From Gordionus sp. m RMFG-2023 (lineage: Eukaryota; Nematomorpha; Gordioida; Chordodea; Parachordodidae), in the NCBI RefSeq assembly GCF_954871325.1, contig NC_088776.1:8501985-8565984 (forward strand): a stretch of DNA of 64,000 nt. The letters are read 5' to 3'. Positions 53,494 through 64,000 of this stretch are shown here, piece after piece. The translations under genes and the position numbers were made by a program. Every line of letters starts with the position of its first letter. Position 1 is the first letter of the stretch. Under the pieces are notes generated by a model that was given only the letters and a program-made list of their open reading frames with translations, was not told the origin of the DNA and made no database searches.

Positions 53494-54163
53494 GATTCGT
53501 TTTTAACATGAGGATAATTACTATATGTGTTACCAAAATGGCGGGTCCAGCTGATTTGCTTTTAACGACGCTTAAAAATTCATTTTAATGAATGAATCGT
53601 CAGTCTAGGTATTATTATATGTCATTGTCTTTTACATACACCTATTTTATAGTTGGTAATAAAGTATTAATAATTTTAAAATATAAGAAGAGGGCACCAT
53701 TAAAATTAAAAACATATGGATGTATACAATAATATTGCTAGACATATACCAAATTTATAAATTGCATACAATCATGGACAATATTTTTTAAAACTTAAAT
53801 CTGTGTAATTTCCTGCTATCTTTATAAATGTAATTTAAATGAAAGGTTTTTTTATTATTCTTGTTCTAAAAAAATAACTTTTACATACATCTATTTTATA
53901 GTTGGCACTAAAGTGTTCATAATTTTTAAATATATGAAGAGGGCACAGGGCATCATTATAATTACAAACATGTAAGTTTTAATGTAGAAAGGGATTTTTT
54001 TAAGGGGGTTAGGTATAGGATTTTTTTTAGGAGGTTAGGTATAGGATTTTGATTGGGGGTTTGCTTCCAATGAATATCCGGTCATGTGAACGCTGCATAT
54101 GTAAATGACGGAAATAAAATTGATAAATTTGTAATTTCTGCTTAGAAATTTAAATATTTATTA

Positions 54164-54302
54164 ACAAATTCATAATTTTACAAATTCATAATTTTACAAA
54201 TTCATAATTTTACAAATTCATAATTTTTCAAATTCATAATTTTACAAATTCATAATTTTACAAATTCATAATTTTACAAATTCATAATTTTAAAAATTCA
54301 TA
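54164..54302. repeat. 16-bp minisatellite, eight units
   Basis: Eight nearly exact units of ACAAATTCATAATTTT plus a partial ninth, between two hAT elements. Not CRISPR-like, as there are no spacers. No open frame of interest. Confidence 0.95.
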
Positions 54303-57300
54303 CAAATGCAAAAATTTGTATTTTATTTATCCCGAAGATTTCTATTATTTTAAATATTTAATTAAAGAAGTTAGAGTTTGAGTGGATAGTTTCCACATTT
54401 GCCCAGTATCAATACTAGCTAACAGCGTCTACATGGCCAGGGAGGGTAGGAGACAAATGCCTCCAAAATATATTGGCATTTTTGGGGGTAGGTATTGATT
54501 TTTGGGGGGTAATTTTAGATTTGAATTATAATCTTTTTAAATCCATTAATTGATACGATTATGATGGTTATCATTGATTTTCTGACAAATGTCAATTAAA
54601 GTAAAGATATTTTTCAATTAATAAATAATATAAACTTTCTTTGTGAACCATTTTCATTTACCATTTTATCAAGTTAATATTTACACATTTCCTATTTGGT
54701 ACTTTTCTTAGAGGTTAATATATTTATATTATGTTTTTTTAATAAATTTATAGATTTTTTTAGCAGGATAAATTTTGGAGGTAATTTTTTTAGTCATGCT
54801 TAAAAACATATACCAACAAGCAAAGAATAATAAAAAACATAATATGTAAAAAATAATTAATTATTTCATTCTAGATGCCAATTAACAGAACCTTATTTAA
54901 AGTGAAATGTGATTATATTAATTGTAAAACTTCCAAAATAAGAAGTGACAAGATACATGAACATTATAAACATAAACATCCTCATGTAAAGCATATGAAA
55001 TTTACAAAGGTAGCCATCAAAAGAGATAATAATAATTGGGTATCCTTAAATTGTGATAGTCCATATAATATAACAAATGGAGTTGAAACCCAGTTGCAAA
55101 AAAAGACAATAACATCTTACTTCCGAAAAGTAGTATTTTTAATTTATTATTGTAACTAAAGACAATAAATATTATTGAAAATATACCTTAAATTTGTGAA
55201 TTAATAGAAATTGATTTTTTATTTAAAATTTTACCAATATATTAAAATAAAATTAAAGTAGGCAGGGTATAGAGAAAATAAATTATATATTTTATTATTA
55301 AATATTTTTTTTAACTGTTTATCACACTATTTTTATATCTATATATACTTTATAAAGTTCAATTTAACAATATGTTTAATAGGTTAATTAATAATAATAA
55401 TTTAAAACCAAAGTATTAAAAAAACTTATTAAGTTAATATATTGTAGTAAAATAATAAAACTAAGGTAATGTTAATTTCTAGGAATTTTTAAATTTAAAT
55501 CTTTTCATCTTTAATTGAATTAAGATTTCAAAGTTCTTTTACTTTTTTTAATATAAATTTTTTTCTTAAAATATGAATTGGATTCAACTATTTTCAAAAT
55601 GTTATCTGTGTGAATTTCATCCCCTTTATTTACATTATGTGTTATATTAGGTTATATTATTATCATTGTTTTATTTAGCTATTAGAATTTCTTTAGATAA
55701 TATACTTTCATAATGAATTTCACAATTTTATTTATACTAATTTTTATTTATAAGATTACTATTGTTTTTACAGTCATTATAATATCTTTTATGATTTCTT
55801 CATGTGAACGCAGTTTTATATTAATCTGCATCTATTAAGCCTATGAATCTTTCAAGTATATTTTCAAAATGTTTTAACATGATCTAACAAAGACATTTTA
55901 TTAATGTTTATGAGTAACGCGTTCAAAATTTATGAATTCCCTTTGTATTCTACATTCACTTGTGCTGTACCTATCATTTGTATCGTCTTGCCATTGTAAC
56001 CTGATAACTTTATGTTGGACTTCATAATATTTTTAATGCCTGTTTTCTCAATCATGTATCTTGTAGAATTAAAAGATTTATTAAAAACTATAATGTAGTT
56101 AAGAAAAAAATTACAATTTAGCTAAAATTTTATTAAAAATATAGTTTTTCATAAGGAAGCAAATTATAACTACTCTTTATTTATAGAAAATCTTAGTTAT
56201 TGAAGATTCACGAATTGTATTATCTCCTAATCCAATCCCCAGTTCCAGTGAGGTGCTTACTTTGCATGATGAGGTATTTAATTTAAATACGAATTATATG
56301 ATAACTTTTGAAGAGAATAAATTATGAGGATATTCAAAGTCCAAGTCTTATTTACAAAATGAAGGAACCAAATGACCCATTTCACTTTATATTATTTAGG
56401 ATGACAAATATTTGATTAATTTCATAATTGCTGTAGGCCCATGTCAGCCATGTACAAATAAATTTCAATATCCTGTTACTCACAAGAGGTTTTAAATATT
56501 ATATAATTTTCATTAATTTTTACCCATCCATTATTTCTATAAGTATTTATTTTTTTTACTTTTTAAACAGGAGCATGAATATAACATATTATAGAAAGGG
56601 TAATATAGATGGTTCCCTCAACCCAGAAATTGGCTATCTTATAGCACTACTTTAGATAAAGTCTTTTGTCTATATTGTATTATGTTTGGTGGCCCTAAGT
56701 CCAATACTTTTTGGACTCAACTTGGAGTAAATAATTGGAAAAACATGAAGCGTGACTTAGAGAAACACGAAACATCTTCTCTTCATAAAGATTGTGAATA
56801 TGCAAACATGACTTGGCTTGCAAGTAAGCGCATTCAAGATCATTTGCTATCAAATAAGCTTGATATAATCATGGAAAATCTTAATATAGTTGATAATATT
56901 ATCGATGCCATTATGTACCTTATAAAATGTAATATAGTCTTTTGGGGTTTGAAGGTAATTTTATGTGCCTCATAAAATTAATGGCAAAAACGGTTCCAAC
57001 TTTACGTGCATACATGGATAACAACGAAAAATTGGCGGAGAAAAAAATCAGATAAAATTTCCTCTTATATAAATTTGCTGTCATATGGCCACGTGAAAAA
57101 AATAACTGAAATTATTAAGATAAAAATAACAAAAAGCATTATTCAAAAAATTAAAGAGAATCGTGCCTATAGCATCATATTAGATGGAACATATGATGTG
57201 TCTAAAAAAGAATGCATAGCTTTGTTTGTACGGTATATAGAAGATGATCTGCATCCTTATCCTGTAGAAAGGATCATAAATGTTTTTACAACATCAGAAA

Positions 57301-58828
57301 CAAGTGGGGAAATATAAAGAAACATATTTTTTCTAAGTTTAATGATCTTGGTCTTCCTCTTGATTATTTGGTTGGACAAAGTATGGATGGTGCAGGTAAT
57401 ATGAGAGGAGTATACAAAGGAATGCAGGCTTTAATATTGAATGAGGCTCCAATCTATTTTTGGTGTCATGCACACCGGCTAAATTTAATAGTTGCTCATG
57501 TTTGTGGATGCAAAATTGAAATGAAAAAGGCAATGGGAATATTAAATGAGTTCAAGGTGTGTTTGTTAAATATCAAATGAGAAAGTCCAATAAATCTCTT
57601 AAAAGAATAAAAACACAACAAGGTAAATAAAATATTTTTAATGAAACTTATATATTTTCAGAAATTGGTCATCATCCTACAAATCTGTAGAAATCTTTTT
57701 AGATGTTTTTGAACATATTTTAGCATCATTAGAATTGAAAGATTCTAATGACCCAAGCACCTCTTCCATTGCCGATGGATTATTATCCAGAATTAAGGAT
57801 GAAAATTTTATATTAAGTCTATTTAAAGAAATATTGAAATGTACACATAAGGCTTGTATTGAAATGCAGGCAGTTGGTAATGATTTGGCTATGGTAATTA
57901 AATTAATTTAACATACAAAGAATAAATTACAAAGACTAAAAGGTTAATATTAGTTACTATTTCTATAAATAATTTTAAAATATAGCTAATGGAGACAATA
58001 TTTTTTTAAAATAAGATTCCTTATCTGATAGTTTTTTGAAAGAATAATGCAATAACTGATTTGTATAATATGAAATCAATATTCAAATTGGATCAAACAG
58101 AATTCAATAATTATGTTGAACAAAAAAAAAACAAGTTGAATAAATTAAAATTTTTTTTAATTATTATTTATTGTTATAGATATAAAACGGAAATATTTTT
58201 CCCTGTGCTAAATGCAATAATTAACCATCTAAATGATCGATTTAATTATGATTGTTTAAATTTTTTATCACAAATATCCATTTTTACTCGCAAGAATTAT
58301 GGATAATGAAAAAATAGAAGGATGGCAAATATCCGAAATTTGCCATACTTATCAATTAGATATCCAAAACATTGTTGATGAATATATGATTTTCGCTCTT
58401 TATATTTGGAGCAATGATATATATAACTATAGATTGACGATTCATTCATTCAATGCATTATAAAAGTGTCCACACATTGTAATCAGCTGTAGCGCCATTT
58501 TGTAGTTTGGTTATCCATTATTTGTCAGCAAGAAATATTAATATATAGAAAACAAGTCTACTACGATAATTTAGTTTTAAAGGTTTCGATTTATGATATA
58601 ATATTTTATAGTATCTTTTATTCTTAAATTTTCATAAGACTTTTTTTATGAATGTGGACTAGGTGATTATATTTAAAAAATGAATCTAAGACTAACCCAC
58701 CTTTTAATTTTTTAAAATATAGTTTAACTTAATTCTGCACGGATTTATAAATCTTATGTTAATGCATCTTAGGATACATGCAAAACAGATCTTTTAATAT
58801 CACTATCATTTATTATTTTATTTAGATA

Positions 58829-61800
58829 ATGGGAGTGTGCTGTGTTCATAATTGTAATAAAACAAATAAAATGGAATCTAATACACATATTTCTTATCAT
58901 AAGTATATATATTATTTTTTATATGCAACATATTTATTACATAAAGCATTAATAAGCTACAAACATTGAAAAAAAATCCTTATTTAGTAAAAATATAAAG
59001 TTTTCTCATTTTTACTGCTAGGACAAATAATGCTTCTTCCTCTTGAGTTGATAAGATTTCTATTTAGAACTTTGCCTAAATATTTTTCTGGATAAAATAT
59101 TAAGTTAGCCATTTTTAAAATACATATTTACTATGATACAGTTTCATTTTTAAATATTTGTAAAAATATGTAAACCATATATATATTAATAGAGGCTCTG
59201 CTAATCAACAAATTTTCACTGATTCAATACTATATTACTAATAACTGATCTGATATTAATATTGATTGTTATATACTATCTATCTTTGTATCAATGTCAT
59301 AAATATATCTTATATTTTACTCATTATTATTCACCTATTTTTAAATATAGATTTCCATTAAAATCCAAAGAATTATTGGAAAAATGGTTACATGCTATAA
59401 ATAGAAAAAATTTTATGCCTAATAAATATAGTATTATTTGTGGAAGGCATTTTAAAAATACTTGTTTCATTCAAACTATATCTGGAAAGATTTTATTGAA
59501 GGAAGATTCTATTCCATCGATATTTAGTATATCTAAGCCACTTCATGATGTATGTTAACAATATCATTACATAGTTAAAACAATATTTTAAAATATATAC
59601 TTTTTAGATAACGAATGTTTATTCAAATATACAAACACCATTAAAAAGTGATATATTATATGAAAAAGATCCAATTATACATATAACAAATGATCATAAT
59701 TATTCCGCGACATATGAAACATTAAAAAGAAAAATTATTTACCAAGAGGCTATAATTAAACGCTTAAAAAAAAGAGCACATGCTTATTATAGGAGCTCAA
59801 AAAGAGGAAAAAATAAAATAATCAATTTACAAACAATAATCACTTCACTAAAAGATGAAAATTTGTTATCAGATGATGTCGAAAATATTATAGACAGGCA
59901 CTTTACAGGGACATCTGCTATATTCCTTAAAACACATATACACAGTGGAGGCATCTCAAACCCACAAAAAAAATATATACAAGTGAATTCCGTCAATTTG
60001 CATTGACTATGCATTTTTATTCACCTAAGGCTTACAGATATCTCAAATCACACTTTTGTATGCCTTCGGAATCCACATTAAGGGCATGGAGTAGCAAGAT
60101 TGAAATCATGCCAGGTTTATTATAATAATTTTAAAAAAAATAAATTAAATTAAATAAAGGTTTCCTTTCTATTTCATTTACCCAAATTAAAAGCTACCAA
60201 AAAAAATCAGAAAAGCAGTTATATTGTGTACTTAGCCTTGATGAAATGCATATTAAAACACAAATAGATTATGACCCCCACAAAGCAGAATATCATGGTT
60301 ATGTTGATTTAGGTGATGGGACAAAATCAACAAAGGAAGATAAATCTTGTCCAGAAGCAACAAAGGCACTGTTTCTTATGGCTACATGTCTTAATAGCAG
60401 CTGGAAAATGCCAATAGCCTATTTTCTAGTTTCACAAATGAATTCAGATATCCTAGCTAATTTAGTGAGAGTTGCATTGTTCAATATAAATGAAACAGGA
60501 GTTATCTGTAAGGCCATAGTATGTGATGGTTGTGCTGTTAATAAAAAAATGAGCAAACTGCTTGGTGTTAGTATGGATCCTGATAATATCATTCCATATA
60601 TTGAGCTGGAATTTTATGAATCAGAAAAAATATACATGTTACTAGATGTTTGTCATATGCTCAAATTACTTAGAAATCTATTAGCGGAGGAGGAAATTTT
60701 AATAAATGAATCAAATGGAGAGGTAGCTAGCTAAATTTGGTTAAATATTTATTTTGTATTTATAGTTAATAGATTGGAAGCATATACAAAATTTACACAA
60801 ATTGCAGGAGTGCGAAGGTTTACGTGCTGCAAATAAATTGCGCAATGCACATATTGCTTTCCAAAAACAAAAAATGAAAGTTTGATAATAAATATATAAT
60901 TATTAAATATTTTTTAAGGTAAAACTTGCTGTTCAAGTTTTTAGTGCATCTGTTGCAAATAGCCTTCTTTTTGCCCAGCATCAGGAGATTCCTGGATTTG
61001 AAAATTGTGATGGTACAATTAATTTTATATTGATGATAGATCAGTAAAATAAAAATTATGATATAAATTTATGAATAACTTATAGAATGTTTGATTATCT
61101 TAATACAAGAAATTGTCTTGGTAAAGGATATAAAGCCCCTTTATATAATAATACAATTGCAGATTATGAAAATCATTTTGACAAGTGCATTAAAACTTTA
61201 AAATCACTCAAGTTAACAAATGGAACTTATGTCTATAAGTCTAATAAAAAAACATGTGTAGAAGGGTTAATTCTTTCTATGAAAAGCATCCTGGAAATGG
61301 GGAAGGAATTATTAACTGGGGAAACCCCAAAAATGAAGTATTATATTTAATTTATAACAAGAGTTATTCATAAAGCTATAATATAACAATTTTTTAAGGT
61401 TCTTTTTAACATATAAAACCTCTCAAGACCACTTAGAATTATATTTTTGTAGTATTCGTAGCAGAGGTGGATTTAATGATAATCCATCAGCATATCAGGT
61501 TCGATCTGCTGTTCGCATTTCCTTAATGGCAAAATTGGATGCTACAATTACAGGAAATTGCATTTCCTTAGATAATACTCAATTAATATGTTCAAATTTT
61601 CAAAATAATCATGACGATGATTTTAATTCTATCAAAACTATTTCAAATCCAATAATACCCCAGGCATTATCTTATTATTTTAGCCAAACAAATCCTCATA
61701 TCCCAAAATTATCATTATATTTAGATAATGTAACAACTTATATTTCGGGATATATAGTACAACAACTTATTAAAGAAAAAAAGGTACGATGTGATGTTTG

Positions 61801-62253
61801 CATTAATGCAATGGTCAGTGATTCATATATTGATAATAATATAAATAATATGCTCATAAATTTTAAAAATAATGGGGGGTTAGTGATTCCTTCATCTAGT
61901 ATGTCTATATTATGCCGAATTTGTGAAAGTTCATTTAGAACTTATCAAAATGATATTAAACGTAAAAATATTATTAAAAAAATGGAAGTGTTGGTTTTTT
62001 CCACAATAATTGGTACAAATATTTTTATTGATCTTACTGAACATATTAATGAACATGAGATTGGTTACAGCCATTTTCAAATGTAAAATTAATTGTTCAA
62101 AGGTAATCATTTATTAGTTTTATACTATTTTTTTAAAGATATTTAAATATTAGATTTTTTCATTTTGCTGACTTGAGAAACCAGGAATTGAGAACTGGTA
62201 TGAGGCAAAATCTTACAAAAGCAATACAATTTAATAATCAAAAAGTCATGTAA
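58829..62253 (+). CDS. P-element/THAP9-like transposase, one frameshift
   Basis: Exons 58829-58902, 59351-59549, 59608-60114, 60160-60722, 60766-60879, 60919-61043, 61086-61337, 61399-62082, 62154-62253. Phases join to 872 residues if one base is restored in exon 3. Residues 1-90 form a THAP zinc finger: CVHNC, then the Trp of EKWLHAI, CGRHF, and the terminal IPSIF (C2CH plus the Pro of the family). A helical, basic coiled-coil-like region follows (YQEAIIKRLKKRAHAYY). The catalytic RNase H-like domain begins CVLSLDEMHIKTQI, with a candidate Asp in AIVCDGCAVNKK. C-terminal landmarks are LIDWKHIQNLHKLQE, FFLTYKTSQDHLELYF and IRSRGGFNDNPSAYQ, as in THAP9. Lesion: the A8 run at 59965-59972 needs nine A's for exon 3 to stay open and to reach the phase of exon 4. 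This could be a real mutation or a base-calling error. Confidence 0.88.
59075..59122. repeat. Fragment of TAGTGTTG MITE inside P-element intron
   Basis: TTTTTCTGGATAAAATATTA followed by AGTTAGCCATTTTTAAAA matches the inner arm of the foldback MITE at 13260-13476 (TTTTTCTGGATAAAATATTG). It lies in intron 1 of the P transposase. The remainder of the MITE is absent. Confidence 0.55.
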
Positions 62254-63711
62254 ATTAATATTTATATCTTCTTTTATTTTTTAAAAATTATATTGTATAA
62301 AGAACAGGCCTTATATAAGACATATTATAAAAATTATGATATTATATATAATCTTATGCTAATGTAAATATATTTTATTTTTTATAGGTGATGATAGAAT
62401 CAAAAAGGATGAATGTTTATAATCAAAGATAATATGAATGTGAATCATCACATTGTTAAAAATACATTTTGTTTTTTAAAGTGTACTCTATATTTTTATA
62501 TATTTATTGTATAAACCTTATTTAAATGATTTATATAATAATTTAAACTCATGCAAAAAATGTTATTATTACACTATGTTTTTATTGAAAAAAAAATAAA
62601 AGATGTTTTCATTTGTCATTTATAATTAAGATGAAATAATTAAAACAAAAAAAATTATAAATGATTATTACAATAAAAATTAAGTAAGATGAGCTCTCAA
62701 CCCATCTTTTAAGATAGTTTAACTTATTTCATCTAGAACACATAATCCAAAATAATTTTTAATCGACAGGATATTTTTTTATAAAATCTTATTTTCTTAA
62801 CATAATTAATTAATCCTCATCTACTTTTAGAGTATTGTAGATTTTATTTAATTATATCTATACAGATCTCTTTTTTTGTATAAATTTTGATTATTATTTT
62901 AAGGTATAAATTACTTACCTAAAATTAAAAGTACCAGCAACTACAATAAATATAAGTACATCATTTTTATTTATTAATAAGATATGAATCATAAAATATT
63001 ATTATATTTAATAATAAGGATTCCATAAATGAACAATAAGTGGATAATAAGATTTTTAATGAAACATCAAGTGAATTTGATAAAATTATAAAAACTAATT
63101 TTATTAAAAAAATTAACAAATATATATAAAAATATAAATGATTTTGATATTTGCAATTAATATGTATAAAATAAATTAGATATTCTAATAAATGATTGGG
63201 GGTTAAATAATTGAGGAATGTTTAAAAATAAATTTATTTTTATAATAATATTAATCAAATAGATAAATTAACTTAAAACTATGATTGAAAGATGTATTTT
63301 CTTGACTGAGTCAAAGGAATCTGTGTGATAAGTTTTTTTGGCAATTATATATAGGCAGTGGACCTTATTTGGTTGAATATTTGAGGGTGTATTAGATATA
63401 AGTATGGAATATTTTGTATGGGTATAATTTTGGTGATTTCTATGTTTCTGAATAATTTCTGGGTGAAAGTAATTTAATGATATTATGTGAATAATTTCTG
63501 GGTGAAAGTAATTTAATGATATTATGTACTACTATTGGATTAAATGTTGAGTTTTTGTATTTTAGAGAATACCCATGTAATTTAATTGAAGATCAGTTGA
63601 GGTTAGGATTCATTTGATTATTTTACATAATTACATTAAAAATTATTAGTAAAATTGTTAAATTTTTAAAAATTATTATCATTATTGAGGCATTTGATCA
63701 ACGTACAAGCT
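62254..63711. other. Non-coding 3' part of the P element
   Basis: AT-rich sequence between the transposase stop and the subterminal inverted repeat, about 1.46 kb. No second reading frame is visible. It contains one exact 39-bp tandem duplication (63450-63488 and 63489-63527, beginning GAATAATTTCTGGGTGAAAG). Confidence 0.7.
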
Positions 63712-64000
63712 ACAAAATGGCGCTACAGCTGATTTCAATAGGTGGACGTTTTTTTATGCATGATCGTCAATCTATAGTTATATATATCATTGATTTGGAG
63801 TCTCAATCAATCATTTTTTACGAAGATCTTTAGAAAGTTAAAAAGAATGACGCATTATATATTGATGAAAGTAATTTATTGATATTTTATTTGTAATTGT
63901 ATATAATTAAAGGTATTGCAAACGATCAAACTACCGAAGAAAATATCAACAGCGAAATCATGACCAAAATAAATAAATGGATAAAATATTCTTTTATATT

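Larger units (their letters stand above)
51604..53498 (+). mobile_element. MULE with tandem-repeat inverted termini
   Basis: Flanked by identical 9-bp GTTTTTAAC (51595-51603 and 53499-53507), the duplication size of Mutator-like elements. The left terminus (about 51613-51826) is an array of a 13-18 nt unit of the form GGAAAAAAAACCCC. The right terminus (about 53358-53493) is the same array inverted (TTTTCCGGGGGTTTAT). Between them is a fragmentary MULE transposase. Length 1,895 bp. Confidence 0.85.
51391..53627. mobile_element. P-element-type MITE, perfect 8-bp TSD
   Basis: Flanked by identical TCTTTTAC (51383-51390 and 53628-53635). Termini are CAATGACATATATAATACC and GTATTATTATATGTCATTG, followed by GACGATTCATTCATT and its inverse. 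Subterminal words AATCAGCTGGAG-CGCCAT and ATGGCGGGTCCAGCTGATT match the subterminal repeats of the P element at 58412-63792. Without the MULE the element is only about 330 bp, so it is a non-autonomous derivative of that family. Confidence 0.9.
51182..54095. mobile_element. hAT element carrying a nested P-MITE and MULE
   Basis: Starts CAGCGTCTACATGAGTGG and ends GGTCATGTGAACGCTG. Flanks catatgtc and catatgta match at 7 of 8 positions. Its own sequence (51182-51390 and 53628-54095) is AT-rich and non-coding, and contains a tandem internal duplication. A P-type MITE at 51391-53627 is inserted in it, and that in turn carries a MULE. Confidence 0.85.
58412..63792 (+). mobile_element. P element, 5.4 kb, perfect 8-bp TSD
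   Basis: Flanked by identical ATTTGGAG (58404-58411 and 63793-63800). The termini are a perfect inverted repeat of 30 bp starting CAATGATATATATAACTATA, followed by a second, subterminal inverted match containing AATCAGCTGTAGCGCCATTT (58479 side and 63712 side). An 8-bp duplication, CA...TG ends and a THAP-domain transposase identify the P superfamily. It sits inside a hAT transposase gene, so it inserted after that hAT. Confidence 0.95.
54423..64000 (+). mobile_element. Large hAT transposon, interrupted by a P element, runs off the window
   Basis: Starts CAGCGTCTACATGGCCAGGG, the same terminus as the MITEs at 50066 and 51182, so it is a candidate source of the transposase that moved them. 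It contains a TTF-finger hAT transposase reading frame. A P element (58412-63792) interrupts it within coding sequence. No right terminus is seen before the window ends, so its end and TSD cannot be checked. Confidence 0.75.
54875..64000 (+). pseudogene. TTF-finger (ZMYM1-like) hAT transposase, broken
   Basis: Segments in order: a start ATG with MPINRTLFKVKCDYINC and HEHYKHKHPHVKH (Cys/His-rich, candidate zinc finger), ending SYFRK|GTAGTA. An exon at 56188-56274 reads VIEDSRIVLSPNPIPSSSEV. The TTF-type finger is at 56.6-56.8 kb (FPQPRNWLSYST, DKVFCLYCIMFGGPK, LEKHETSSLH). The catalytic core is at 57.0-57.6 kb (YSIILDGTYDVSKKECIALF, SMDGAGNMRGVYKG, FWCHAHRLNLIVAH). C-terminal pieces lie at 57.7-58.4 kb. 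Frame changes occur near 56,610, 57,050 and 57,313. The frame at ALYIW (58,411) resumes after the P element at 63,801 as SLNQSFFTKIFRKLKR. The C-terminal dimerisation motif is not clear before the window ends. Inactive. Confidence 0.75.

Noticed and set aside
54164..54302. CRISPR-like regular repeat
   Set aside because: The 16-bp units abut with no spacers, in an animal nuclear sequence between transposons; it is a minisatellite.
55801..55813. CATGTGAACGCAG as a right end of the 54423 hAT
   Set aside because: It lies in an intron of that element's own transposase, differs from the CATGTGAACGCTG terminus, and no CTAGCTAA duplication follows.
58400..58420. TATATATA as the P-element target duplication
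   Set aside because: The inverted repeat continues outward through CAATGA on both sides, and the next eight bases, ATTTGGAG, are duplicated exactly.

Overview
The window is about three-quarters A+T, with intron-rich genes, GT-AG introns from about 40 to 1,700 bp, and many DNA transposons. It is animal nuclear DNA. The main gene encodes a BAZ2-type chromatin protein with TAM/MBD, DDT, PHD and bromodomain modules, a combination known from animals. Invertebrates with AT-rich genomes (a hydrozoan such as Hydra, or a flatworm) would fit, but the species cannot be fixed from this sequence.

Layout. 1-12,903: AT-rich non-coding DNA with small hAT-type MITEs. 12,904-27,986 (+): a complete BAZ2-like gene. 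I traced 27 coding exons whose phases join into one 3,067-residue reading frame. 28,523-29,624: a non-autonomous hAT element. 30,859-39,289 (-): a complete M14 (carboxypeptidase A-like) zinc carboxypeptidase gene of 11 exons and 450 residues. It is convergent with BAZ2 and has a large (TTTC)n array in intron 1. 39,769-64,000: a transposon graveyard with a degenerate hAT (39.8-41.9 kb), a GC-rich MITE directly followed by another hAT (44.6-46.6 kb), two copies of an unidentified coding-like unit (47.5-49.6 kb), a MITE pair (50.1-51.1 kb), a three-level nest (51.2-54.1 kb), and a hAT split by a nearly intact P element (54.4-64.0 kb).

Most element boundaries were set by finding terminal inverted repeats together with matching 8- or 9-bp target-site duplications (TSDs). 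The best-preserved mobile gene is a P-element/THAP9-like transposase (9 exons, 872 residues) with one single-base lesion in an A8 run. The most unusual structure is hAT > P-type MITE > MULE, in which the MULE's inverted repeats are themselves tandem arrays of a short C-rich unit. The two host genes have no evident functional link: one is a nuclear chromatin reader, the other a secreted digestive-type protease. No tRNA, rRNA, CRISPR or bacterial features were seen.
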